Shown piece by piece: positions 1 to 6,844 of a stretch of 8,204 nucleotides of DNA. Position numbers and translations under genes: made by a program. A model generated the notes under the pieces. That model did not search any database, was not told the origin of the DNA, and was given only the letters and a program-made list of their open reading frames with translations. Numbering within the stretch: the stretch's first letter is position 1; each line of letters starts with the position of its first letter. The DNA is from Beijerinckiaceae bacterium (GTDB taxonomy: Bacteria > Pseudomonadota > Alphaproteobacteria > Rhizobiales > Beijerinckiaceae), in the NCBI GenBank assembly GCA_947455285.1, contig CANGOK010000148.1:1-8204 (forward strand), in the 5' to 3' direction.

Positions 1-1248
1 AGCGCGAAACAATCGTCCAGCGGCGACGACCTGAACCGCAGGCACCGCAAGAGCGAGGGCGCAGGGGCAGGTGATGATCAAAACAGCTATGGCGCAGATG
101 ATGGCGTCATGCGCGCTCGCCCCCACGAACAGCCAGCCAATCGCCGTCAGCGCCGCCGATGTGTGGACGAAGGGCGCATACACGCGCGCGGCGACATCGG
201 CTAGGCGGCGATAATGGGAACGCGCTTCGCCCGCTTTCTCGACGAGGCATGCGACATCGTCGATAAGGCTCGCAGCGCCCGCCTTGCTGACGCGCAAACG
301 CAACACGCCCTCGAAGTTGAGGGAGCCCGCATAAACAGCAGATCCCGCGCCCACTTCGCGACGCCGTGTCTCGCCCGTGATCACACTCTCATCGAGCGAT
401 GAAGAGCCGGAGACGATGACCGCATCGGCGGGAACACGTTCGCCCGCGCGGAGCCAGACTTCATCGCCCGGAATAAGGCTCTCAACCGGCGCCATGACAA
501 GGGCGCCATCCGCGTCGATGCGCTGCGCCACGCTGCCCTTCAGAGCCGCGATATTGCCTGCGGCGACCCTGGTGCGCTGCTTCACCGATTGCTCAAGCAC
601 CCGGCCGAACAACAAGAACACCAGCAGCATCATCGCTGAATCGAAATAAGCATGTTCGCGATGCGCCAGCGTTTCGAAAACCGACATGCCAAGCGCGAGC
701 ATGATGCCCAGCGAAATCGGCACATCCATGTTCATGCTGCGCGCACGCAATCCCCTGATCGCCGAAGTGAAGAAGGGTTGTCCTGCATAAGCGGCGGCGG
801 GAAGCGCGATGAGGGCCGAGAGCCAATGGAAAAAATCACGCGTTTCGGCGTTGATGTCAGTCACCTCTCCCGACCATACCGACACCGACAGCAGCATGAT
901 GTTCATCGAAGCGAAGCTTGCGACGGCAAGGCATTTGAGGAGGTGTTTGTGACGCGCGGTCTCCGCCGCCTCGGCGGTTTGCGGCTGGAAAGGCTGGGTC
1001 GGATAGCCACAGCGCGCGAGATGATCCATCAGCGACGACGCGCTCAATGAGCCATCGCGCCACACGACCATCAAACGTCCATAGGTGATATTCACCCGCG
1101 CCTGCTCGACGCCGGGCAACGCCAGCGTCTTCTCTTCGATGTCGTGAAAACAGGCTGCGCAATCGACTTCGGCGAGGATCAGATCAAGCGTGAGCAGGCC
1201 ATCGACAGGGCCACGCACATAATGAGAAAAGTCCCGCCGATCATCCAT
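1..1248 (-). CDS. ccoI: Copper-translocating P1B-type ATPase CcoI/FixI (C-terminus beyond window)
   Basis: This is the cbb3-oxidase-associated copper-export ATPase, an inner-membrane pump needed to supply copper for oxidase assembly. The frame is open from the ATG at 1248 to the left edge, giving 416 residues. An N-terminal heavy-metal-associated domain (about residues 18-85) has a CAAC metal site at C30 and C33. Membrane segments lie near residues 103-125, 140-156, 175-194 and 203-218. The actuator domain carries TGET at 291-294. Two further helices (about 358-378 and 381-400) include the ion-path CPC motif at 394-396. The phosphorylation (DKTGT) and ATP-binding domains are cut off by the window edge. 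The start is fixed by an in-frame TGA, the ccoH stop, two codons upstream; the Shine-Dalgarno is weak, which suggests coupling to ccoH. The actuator loop reads TGETRRREVG, without the proline usual after TGE(S/T)x. The family call is firm from CPC, the HMA domain and the ccoGH context. Confidence 0.93.
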   Translation of the reverse strand, partial: MDDRRDFSHYVRGPVDGLLTLDLILAEVDCAACFHDIEEKTLALPGVEQARVNITYGRLMVVWRDGSLSASSLMDHLARCGYPTQPFQPQTAEAAETARHKHLLKCLAVASFASMNIMLLSVSVWSGEVTDINAETRDFFHWLSALIALPAAAYAGQPFFTSAIRGLRARSMNMDVPISLGIMLALGMSVFETLAHREHAYFDSAMMLLVFLLFGRVLEQSVKQRTRVAAGNIAALKGSVAQRIDADGALVMAPVESLIPGDEVWLRAGERVPADAVIVSGSSSLDESVITGETRRREVGAGSAVYAGSLNFEGVLRLRVSKAGAASLIDDVACLVEKAGEARSHYRRLADVAARVYAPFVHTSAALTAIGWLFVGASAHDAIICAIAVLIITCPCALALAVPAVQVVAAGRLFRA

Positions 1249-1251
1249 CTG

Positions 1252-1773
1252 TCATGGCGCCCGATCGTTGATCTCGATGGTGTTTCTCGACTGGAAAACG
1301 ATCTGTCCATTTCGCGAGGCGCGAAGCGCGAGGCCCCAATGGCCCGCATCGATATCGATTTCACCTGTATAGAGGCCGGGCTTTTCCATCGTCAGGGTCA
1401 GCTCCTTGTCTTTGGACCGGTCCACCAAATACTGGAATTGCATATTGACCTGCAGGTCCGCAGTCGCTCGGCCGTCAGCATCCGCCTGCGTCACGGTGAT
1501 CCGCGAGCGTCCCGGCGCGATACGCGCAACGGCTCCCTTCACCTGCCAGCCCAAAGCATCCTGCGCATGAGCCGCCTCGATCTCCTTGTTATAGGCGAGC
1601 CCGTCCGTATAGGCGTGACTGTTCGTCACGCCGCGAAAGGTCTGAGACGCAAGGCGGGCCATGAGGACATTGACGCCGATAACGACGGCGAAGAACCCCA
1701 GAAGGATCGCCAGAACCATGCGCCCGGTGAGAACGCGGCCTGTCGGTTGAGCTTCCTTCAATGCAGTAGGCAC
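1252..1773 (-). CDS. ccoH: cbb3 oxidase assembly protein CcoH/FixH
   Basis: FixH-family protein, a small membrane-anchored factor needed for cbb3 oxidase assembly that associates with the oxidase and with CcoI. The product is 173 residues from the GTG at 1773. It has one N-terminal membrane helix (about residues 18-38, very hydrophobic) and then a predicted periplasmic FixH domain. That domain includes a SHAYTDGLAYNKEIEAA segment at 52-68, resembling the conserved NSYV.G..YN core of the family, and an all-beta C-terminal half with a GHWGLAL stretch. I chose GTG at 1773 because a GAGAGG Shine-Dalgarno sits 7 bases upstream. A TTG at 1788 would extend it by five residues and overlap the ccoG stop, but has no ribosome-binding site that I can see. 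The gene lies between ccoG and ccoI, as in other alphaproteobacteria. Its stop is followed directly by CAG and the ccoI ATG in the same frame. Confidence 0.9.
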   Translation of the reverse strand: MPTALKEAQPTGRVLTGRMVLAILLGFFAVVIGVNVLMARLASQTFRGVTNSHAYTDGLAYNKEIEAAHAQDALGWQVKGAVARIAPGRSRITVTQADADGRATADLQVNMQFQYLVDRSKDKELTLTMEKPGLYTGEIDIDAGHWGLALRASRNGQIVFQSRNTIEINDRAP

Positions 1774-1780
1774 GGCTAGA

Positions 1781-1786
1781 CCTCTC
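1781..1786 (-). promoter_or_regulatory. Ribosome-binding site of ccoH
   Basis: The minus strand reads GAGAGG here, 7 bases before the GTG at 1773. It overlaps the TGA stop of ccoG (1787-1785), so the stop and Shine-Dalgarno are read together as TGAGAGG. This site decides the GTG start of ccoH over the TTG at 1788 and suggests translational coupling. Confidence 0.6.
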
Positions 1787-3260
1787 AAGGCAGAAAGAAG
1801 TGATCGGCCACCATCGCCGTAGCGCCGGTCGCAGGATCAAGAACCCGAATGACGACTGGGTGGCTTTTGACCTCGTGACTGAAGCCCGCGGGAACCGAGA
1901 TCAGGACGCGCAGCTCTAGGGTCTGGTCGCGTCCGACGGGGGCCTGCAACCGCCCCTGTGAGTCAGTTGTGACGCCGGCGCTTTCAATCTTCGCATCAGC
2001 CAGCCCGTCGACGCTGACGAGGAACGTGCGCTCCACGCCCTGCCGGTTGACGAGGCGCAAAGTATAGCCATTGCGGATCGAACCATCCGAGAGCGTCACA
2101 TATTGCGGGTTACGATCATGAAGCGCTGCCACTTCGATCATTTTGCGCGTGGTCAGCGTGTAGAGCATGAGCAGCCCAACGACGCTGATCAACACGGCGT
2201 AAATCACCGTGCGTGGCCGCACCAACCGCGTGGGTAGGGGGGCGAGGCCTGCATCGCGACGCTTCACATTGTTCTCGGTGTCATAACCGATCAGGCCGGT
2301 CGGGCGGCCGATGCGGGTCATGATATTGTCGCATGCGTCGATGCAAAGGCCGCACTGAATGCAATCAATCTGCAATCCGTCGCGAATGTCGACGCCTGTC
2401 GGGCAGACGTTCACGCATTGATGGCAATCGACGCAATCGCCGCTCTTGGCGCCCGCCTGACGCAGCGCCTCGTTCTTCTTGACGGAGCCACGCGGCTCGC
2501 CGCGATCGAAGCGATAGGTGACATTCAGCGCCCATTCGTCGGTCAGCGCAGCCTGAATACGCGGCCATGGGCACATATAGGTGCAGACCTGCTCGCGCAT
2601 GTGGCCGGCGAGGAAATAGGTCGTGAAAGTCAGGATCGCGATCCAGATATAGGCGATGGGCTCGCCCTGGAAGGTCGCGAGTTTATAGACGAGCGTCGGA
2701 GCGTCGGCGAAATAAAGAACCCAGGCGCCGCCAGTCCACCAGGCGATCAGCAGCCATGTCGAATGTTTCAGCAGCTTCTCGGTGAAGCGCTCCAGCGACA
2801 TCGGCTGATTTTCCTTCATCATGCGCTCACGACGATCGCCCTCGATCCAGCGCTCCACGATAAGGAAAAGATCCGTCCACACGGTTTGCGGGCACAAGTA
2901 GCCACACCATAGGCGGCCAGCCAGCGAGTTCATCAGGAAGAGCGAGAAGGCGGCGAGGATCAGCAGGCCGGTCAGATAGTAGAACTCCTGCGGCCAGATC
3001 TCGATGAAGAAGAAATAGAACCGCCGATTGGCGATGTCGACCAGCACCGCCTGTCCCGGCGCGTCAGGACCGCGATCCCATCGCACGAAGGGCAGGAAAT
3101 AGTAGATGCCGAGGGTGACGAACAGGATCGCCCATTTGATCCTGCGGAACCGGCCTTCAACGCTCTGCGGATAGATCTTCTTCGAACTGGCGTAGAGCGG
3201 GAGTTCACCCCCGCTCGCCAGCAAGGCGGCATCGTCCAATTGCTGCTGCTTGACGCTCAT
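1785..3260 (-). CDS. ccoG: cbb3 oxidase accessory protein CcoG (FixG/RdxA), polyferredoxin
   Basis: Membrane-bound iron-sulfur protein of the RdxA/CcoG/FixG family, 491 residues, a normal full length. Family members support cbb3 assembly, and the Rhodobacter protein has been linked to Cu(II) to Cu(I) reduction. Visible features are membrane helices near residues 41-60, 92-112, 166-184, 202-219 and 350-369; the conserved WCGYLCPQ (C119, C123) and CTYMCPWPR (C226, C230) motifs; two 4Fe-4S ferredoxin motifs with cysteines 276/279/282/286 and 300/303/306/310; and a C-terminal Ig-like FixG domain from about 375 to the end. Every iron-sulfur ligand is present. The last cysteine of each cluster is followed by P and D respectively (CPTGVD, CDNIM), as in the family. 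The gene starts at ATG 3260, 23 bases after ccoP, with only a weak GGAT-type ribosome-binding site. That gap holds no FNR box, so it is probably read from the ccoN promoter. Confidence 0.96.
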   Translation of the reverse strand: MSVKQQQLDDAALLASGGELPLYASSKKIYPQSVEGRFRRIKWAILFVTLGIYYFLPFVRWDRGPDAPGQAVLVDIANRRFYFFFIEIWPQEFYYLTGLLILAAFSLFLMNSLAGRLWCGYLCPQTVWTDLFLIVERWIEGDRRERMMKENQPMSLERFTEKLLKHSTWLLIAWWTGGAWVLYFADAPTLVYKLATFQGEPIAYIWIAILTFTTYFLAGHMREQVCTYMCPWPRIQAALTDEWALNVTYRFDRGEPRGSVKKNEALRQAGAKSGDCVDCHQCVNVCPTGVDIRDGLQIDCIQCGLCIDACDNIMTRIGRPTGLIGYDTENNVKRRDAGLAPLPTRLVRPRTVIYAVLISVVGLLMLYTLTTRKMIEVAALHDRNPQYVTLSDGSIRNGYTLRLVNRQGVERTFLVSVDGLADAKIESAGVTTDSQGRLQAPVGRDQTLELRVLISVPAGFSHEVKSHPVVIRVLDPATGATAMVADHFFLP

Positions 3261-3283
3261 AACAAAGATCCAGGGCGGACGAC

Positions 3284-4165
3284 TTACCGCCCACCGCCCA
3301 GAGTATGCACATATACAGTCAGCGCCTTGATCGTGGTCGCGTCAAGGCGGCCAGCCCAGGCCGGCATCACGCCGCCGCGCCCATTCTTCAGCCCATCGAC
3401 GATGACATCCTTGTCAGAACCATAGAGCCAGATGGCGTCGGTGAGATTGGGCGCGCCTAATTCCAGATTGCCCTGCCCTTTTTCGCCATGGCAGGAGGCG
3501 CAGTTATCGGCGAAGATCTTGGCCCCGGCCTTGAGATCCACGCCCGCAGGCTGGGTCAGGCCCGACAGGGAGCGCACATAGTCGGCGACGTCCGAGATTT
3601 CCTTGGGCTTGAGCATGCCATCGCGTCCGAAGGCGGGCATCATGCCGGCGTGGGTCTGGTCGTCATCGGAGCGCGCGCCATGGTTGATGGTCGCGGCGAT
3701 CTGGTCGAGCGAACCGCCCCACAGCCAATCGTCGTCATTCAGGTTGGGATAACCCTTGGAGCCGCCGCCGCCGGCGCCATGGCAAGGCGCACAGTTGTCG
3801 CCGAAAGCAGCCTTGCCTTGCGCGATGGCGAAGGTCCGCAGCTGCGGGTTCTGCTCGATCTCCTGCAGGCTGGCCTTAGATAGCGCAGCCACGATCGGGG
3901 CGCGCCGCTCACGAAGTTTCGCCAGATCGTCATTGACGCCCTGCCGGGAGCTCCAGCCCAAAACGCCGGGCGTGAAAGACTGGATCAGGGGAATCGCCGG
4001 ATAGGCGATGCAATAGAAGAACGCCCAGACGATCGTCGCATAAAGAATGTTCACCCACCAGCGCGGCAGCGGCGTGTTCAACTCCTTGATGCCATCCCAT
4101 TCATGCCCCGTCGTGTGCATGCCGGTGTGGCTGTCGATGTCGGCGTGTTTATCGGTCTGTGTCAT
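3284..4165 (-). CDS. ccoP: cbb3-type cytochrome c oxidase subunit III, dihaem CcoP
   Basis: Membrane-anchored dihaem cytochrome c subunit of the cbb3 oxidase (FixP), 293 residues. It accepts electrons from periplasmic cytochrome c and passes them through CcoO to CcoN. The cytoplasmic N-terminus contains the family hallmark HEWDGIKELNTPLPRWW (21-37), followed by one membrane helix (about 37-60). Two periplasmic cytochrome c domains carry haem sites CAPCH at 125-129 and CASCH at 222-226. Likely axial methionines lie in MMPAFG (175-180) and VMPAW (266-270). A glycine-rich insert (AGGGGSKG, 131-138) follows the first haem site. Start ATG 4165 has a GAGGA Shine-Dalgarno 7 bases upstream, inside the last codons of ccoQ, and the ccoQ stop lies just 3 bases before the ATG. 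The histidine-rich extreme N-terminus (H7, H13, H17, H21) is notable but unexplained. Confidence 0.97.
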   Translation of the reverse strand: MTQTDKHADIDSHTGMHTTGHEWDGIKELNTPLPRWWVNILYATIVWAFFYCIAYPAIPLIQSFTPGVLGWSSRQGVNDDLAKLRERRAPIVAALSKASLQEIEQNPQLRTFAIAQGKAAFGDNCAPCHGAGGGGSKGYPNLNDDDWLWGGSLDQIAATINHGARSDDDQTHAGMMPAFGRDGMLKPKEISDVADYVRSLSGLTQPAGVDLKAGAKIFADNCASCHGEKGQGNLELGAPNLTDAIWLYGSDKDVIVDGLKNGRGGVMPAWAGRLDATTIKALTVYVHTLGGGR

Positions 4166-4168
4166 GGT

Positions 4169-4318
4169 TCAATCCTCACGAAGAGGGAACTTCGCGGCTT
4201 CATCGAATTGCGACTGCAATGAGGGCCAGAATGCGTAAGCGACGATCAGCACAAAGGTGATGCCCACGATAACGAGGCTCCACACATGCGCGTTCTGGAG
4301 AAAGGCTTCGATATCCAT
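4169..4318 (-). CDS. ccoQ: cbb3-type cytochrome c oxidase subunit IV, CcoQ
   Basis: Small single-helix accessory subunit (FixQ), 49 residues. Family members stabilise CcoP association or help protect the oxidase, but they are not catalytic. One membrane helix spans about residues 12-31 (VWSLVIVGITFVLIVAYAFW), followed by a short polar cytoplasmic tail ending in KFPLRED. The WP after the helix and the acidic/basic tail are typical of CcoQ. I chose the ATG at 4318 because a strong GAGGAGG lies 5 bases upstream; the open frame continues upstream to 4381, but that part overlaps ccoO and lacks a ribosome-binding site. The gene lies between ccoO and ccoP, 10 bases after ccoO. Length and context make this a confident call despite low sequence conservation in the family. 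Confidence 0.92.
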   Translation of the reverse strand: MDIEAFLQNAHVWSLVIVGITFVLIVAYAFWPSLQSQFDEAAKFPLRED

Positions 4319-4323
4319 TTGGC

Positions 4324-4330
4324 CCTCCTC
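4324..4330 (-). promoter_or_regulatory. Ribosome-binding site of ccoQ
   Basis: The minus strand reads GAGGAGG here, the strongest Shine-Dalgarno match in the operon, 5 bases before the ccoQ ATG at 4318. It overlaps the ccoO stop TGA (4331-4329). It rules out the longer open-frame start at 4381. Confidence 0.75.
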
Positions 4331-5063
4331 AGCGGATATTGGCTTTTTCGTCGTAGATCTTGAAGTCCACGCTCGTGCCAAGCATCTGCAAATAGGCGAT
4401 CAGCGCATCCGCTTCCGTCACCCTGCCCGGCTGGCCGCCATAGTTGCGCGCCACAGCCGTGGGATAGCGTTTTCCGAAGGCCTTCGCCCCAGGGTGATCC
4501 TCGCTTGCCTGCGCGCGCGCATCGATGGCGGCGTTCTCAACCTGCTCGGCCGTGTAAGGAACGCCTTCGATCTGCTGCACGCGCAGATTATCGCTCAAAT
4601 GTTTCACATCGAGCTCATTACGCGCGAGCCAAGGATAGCCCGGCATAATTGAGGCGGAAACGACAGAGCGAGGATCGGCGAGATGCTGGCGGTGCCATTC
4701 GTCGGAATATTTCGCGCCGACGCGAGCAAGGTCGGGACCATTGCGCTTTGAGCCCCACTGGAAAGGGTGATCATACATGCTTTCCGCAGCCAGCGAGTAA
4801 TGGCCGTAGCGCTCGACTTCATCACCCAGCGCGCGGATCATCTGCGAATGGCAGAGGTAGCAGCCTTCCCGCACATAGATGTCGCGCCCAGCAAGCTCGA
4901 GCGGCGTATAGGGGCGAACGCCCTCGACCTTCTCGATGGTGTTCTTCATGTAGAACAGCGGCATGATCTCGACGAGACCACCGATGGAGATGACGATCAG
5001 AACACCGATGAGCAGAATGATCGAGTTCTTTTCGAAGATGGCGTGTTTATTCCAGAGTGACAT
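4329..5063 (-). CDS. ccoO: cbb3-type cytochrome c oxidase subunit II, monohaem CcoO
   Basis: Membrane-anchored monohaem cytochrome c subunit (FixO), 244 residues, the normal length. It relays electrons from CcoP to the haem-copper subunit CcoN. The N-terminus MSLWNKHAIFEKNSIILLIG is typical, with one membrane helix at about 13-34 followed by the periplasmic cytochrome c domain. The haem site is CYLCH at 68-72 in the signature YVREGCYLCHSQMIR. The segments GHYSLAAESMYDHPFQWGSKRNGPDLARVG and SIMPGYPWL (M140 a likely axial ligand) are family hallmarks. The start is ATG 5063, with GAGGA 6 bases upstream overlapping the ccoN TGA stop (5075-5073), so the two genes are 9 bases apart and probably translationally coupled. 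Nothing unusual is seen in the protein. Confidence 0.97.
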   Translation of the reverse strand: MSLWNKHAIFEKNSIILLIGVLIVISIGGLVEIMPLFYMKNTIEKVEGVRPYTPLELAGRDIYVREGCYLCHSQMIRALGDEVERYGHYSLAAESMYDHPFQWGSKRNGPDLARVGAKYSDEWHRQHLADPRSVVSASIMPGYPWLARNELDVKHLSDNLRVQQIEGVPYTAEQVENAAIDARAQASEDHPGAKAFGKRYPTAVARNYGGQPGRVTEADALIAYLQMLGTSVDFKIYDEKANIR

Positions 5064-5069
5064 GTGACT

Positions 5070-5074
5070 TCCTC
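5070..5074 (-). promoter_or_regulatory. Ribosome-binding site of ccoO
   Basis: GAGGA on the minus strand, 6 bases before the ccoO ATG at 5063. Together with the ccoN stop it reads TGAGGA, so the terminating ribosome sits on the next gene's Shine-Dalgarno. Confidence 0.65.
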
Positions 5075-6746
5075 ACTCCGCCGCTGCGAACGCGGGCTGC
5101 CCGAGGGCTTCCGGTTCCGTTTCAGGCGCCACGATGGTCTTGTAGAGATTCCACGCCATGATCACGGCGCCGCTCAGGTAGAGCACGCCGCCAAGCGCGC
5201 GGATGATGTAGTAGGGGTGCATGGCCTCGACGGTCTCGATGAAGGAGAATTCGAGGAAGCCGAGGCTCGTATAGGCGCGCCACATAAGGCCCTGCAGGAT
5301 GCCAGCGACCCACATGGAGGTGATATAGAGAACGATGCCGATGGTGGAGAGCCAGAAGTGCCATTCAACCAAACGCAGCGAATAGAGCTTAGAGCGGTTC
5401 CAGATCCAGGGCACCATGCAGTAGAGAGCGCCGAAGGAGACATAGCCGACCCAGCCCAGCGCGCCGGAATGCACGTGGCCGATGGTCCAGTCCGTATAAT
5501 GGGACAGGGAGTTGACGACCTTGATCGACATCATCGGACCTTCGAAGGTCGACATGCCATAGAAGGCGAGCGAGACCACGATCATGCGCAGGACGGGATC
5601 GGTGCGGAGCTTGTCCCAGGCGCCCGAGAGGGTCATCAGGCCGTTGATCATGCCGCCCCATGAGGGCATCCAGAGCATGATCGAGAACACCATGCCCACG
5701 GTCTGCGCCCAATCAGGCAGAGCCGTGTAGTGCAGGTGATGCGGACCCGCCCAGATATACATGAATATCAGCGCCCAGAAGTGGATGATCGACAGGCGGT
5801 AGGAATAGACCGGCCGCTCGGCGCGCTTGGGCACGAAATAATACATGATGGCGAGGAAGCCGGCGGTGAGGAAGAAGCCCACCGCATTGTGGCCGTACCA
5901 CCACTGAATCATAGCATCCTGCACGCCGGTCCACACGATGTAGGATTTCGACGAGAACAGCGAAATCGGGATCGCGGCGTTATTGCACAGATGCAGCACC
6001 GCAATGGTGGCGATGAAGGCGAGATAGAACCAGTTCGCCACATAGATATGCGGCTCTTTGCGCTTGATGATCGTGGCGAGGAACACGAGCAGGTAGACGA
6101 CCCAGACGATGGTCAGCCAAAGATCGGCGTACCACTCGGGCTCGGCATATTCCTTCGCCTGCGTGATGCCGAGCAGATAGCCCGTGCCGGCGATCACGAT
6201 GAACAGGTTGTAGCCGAGGATGACGAACCAGGGCGAAAGATCGCCCGCCAGACGCGCCCGGCAGGTGCGCTGAACCACGTAGAAAGATGTGGAGATCAGC
6301 ACGTTGCCGCCGAAGGCGAAGATGACGGCCGACGTGTGCAATGGCCGCAATCGCCCGAAGGAGGTCCAGGGGAGATCGAAGTTGAGCCAGGGAAAGGCGA
6401 GCTGGAAGGCGATGATGCAACCGACCGCAAAACCTGCGATGCCCCAGACGACCGCGGCGGCGGAGCCGAACTTGATCGGCCCGTAATTATAATTGGGCTT
6501 GCCGCTCACCTCTTGCGGGGCGGCGGCGGCGTCGCGGTTCTGATAGCGCGCGAACACGCCAAAGGCCGTCGCTAGGCTGGCGGCCGCGAAGAGATAGGCG
6601 TGGAAGGCGTATTCGGGCGTATAGGCCCTCGCGGCGACGATGAGGAAGCCAAAGACGCAGGCGATGGACAGGATAAGCAGACTGAGCTCGCCCAACCACA
6701 TGGTCTTTTGACCGGGCTGAGCCCCAGCGGAAGCAGGAATGGTCAT
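5073..6746 (-). CDS. ccoN: cbb3-type cytochrome c oxidase subunit I, CcoN
   Basis: Catalytic haem-copper subunit (FixN) that reduces oxygen to water and pumps protons at low oxygen. It is 557 residues from the ATG at 6746 and strongly hydrophobic, with over a dozen membrane helices including an N-terminal extension of about 80 residues with two helices, as is common in alphaproteobacteria. Ligands are placed by motif and by constant spacing relative to the Pseudomonas stutzeri subunit: low-spin haem b H137 (RPLHTSA) and H426; CuB ligands H286 (WWYGHN), H336 and H337 (WAGPHHLHY); haem b3 ligand H424 (GHVHSGALGW); and the cross-linked tyrosine Y330, six residues before H336 as in C-family oxidases. 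All are intact. A TTG at 6752 could extend it by two residues; neither start has a strong Shine-Dalgarno, and I prefer the ATG. This is the first gene of the operon, 84 bases downstream of an FNR/FixK box. Confidence 0.97.
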   Translation of the reverse strand: MTIPASAGAQPGQKTMWLGELSLLILSIACVFGFLIVAARAYTPEYAFHAYLFAAASLATAFGVFARYQNRDAAAAPQEVSGKPNYNYGPIKFGSAAAVVWGIAGFAVGCIIAFQLAFPWLNFDLPWTSFGRLRPLHTSAVIFAFGGNVLISTSFYVVQRTCRARLAGDLSPWFVILGYNLFIVIAGTGYLLGITQAKEYAEPEWYADLWLTIVWVVYLLVFLATIIKRKEPHIYVANWFYLAFIATIAVLHLCNNAAIPISLFSSKSYIVWTGVQDAMIQWWYGHNAVGFFLTAGFLAIMYYFVPKRAERPVYSYRLSIIHFWALIFMYIWAGPHHLHYTALPDWAQTVGMVFSIMLWMPSWGGMINGLMTLSGAWDKLRTDPVLRMIVVSLAFYGMSTFEGPMMSIKVVNSLSHYTDWTIGHVHSGALGWVGYVSFGALYCMVPWIWNRSKLYSLRLVEWHFWLSTIGIVLYITSMWVAGILQGLMWRAYTSLGFLEFSFIETVEAMHPYYIIRALGGVLYLSGAVIMAWNLYKTIVAPETEPEALGQPAFAAAE

Positions 6747-6792
6747 GTGCAATGCCCGAATTCAGAAGCGCGCGACCCGATGCCGCCTCACT

Positions 6793-6798
6793 ATTAAA
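6793..6798 (-). promoter_or_regulatory. Possible -10 element of the ccoN promoter
   Basis: The minus strand reads TTTAAT, five of six matches to TATAAT, between the FNR/FixK box and ccoN. A start site near 6786 would put the box centre about 51 bases upstream, not the classical 41.5 for a class II FNR site. An element at the exact class II spacing (6803-6808, GAGTGT) matches poorly. The promoter is inferred and its exact position is uncertain. Confidence 0.25.
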
Positions 6799-6830
6799 GC
6801 TTACACTCTCCGTTCGGCAAGCAGACCTCC

Positions 6831-6844
6831 TTGATTTGGATCAA
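6831..6844. promoter_or_regulatory. FNR/FixK/Anr-type operator (anaerobox) upstream of ccoN
   Basis: The sequence TTGATTTGGATCAA is an exact match to the FNR/FixK consensus TTGAT-N4-ATCAA, with perfect symmetry in its two five-base arms. It ends 84 bases before the ccoN ATG and faces an operon that is a classical FixK/FNR target in alphaproteobacteria. Together these indicate activation at low oxygen by a CRP/FNR-family regulator, whose gene is not in the window. The match is seen directly; the regulator and its effect are inferred from the family. Confidence 0.88.

Noticed and set aside
1144..1779. 211-codon plus-strand open frame opposite ccoH and the start of ccoI
   Set aside because: It overlaps two clearly recognised minus-strand genes completely, with no motif of its own.
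3327..3344. TTGAT ... GTCAA pair near the 3' end of ccoP that might drive ccoG
   Set aside because: The half-sites are separated by nine bases instead of four and the second arm is imperfect, so it is not an FNR/FixK box.
5521..5534. Second FNR-like site, TTGATCGACATCAT, one mismatch from the consensus
   Set aside because: It lies inside the ccoN coding sequence, where its bases encode conserved residues, and no gene starts downstream on either strand at a suitable distance.
5730..6575. 281-codon plus-strand open frame opposite ccoN, and a similar 199-codon one at 5064-5663
   Set aside because: Both are antisense shadows of ccoN, with histidine-, glutamate- and arginine-rich composition typical of the complement of a GC-rich membrane-protein gene, and no recognisable domain.
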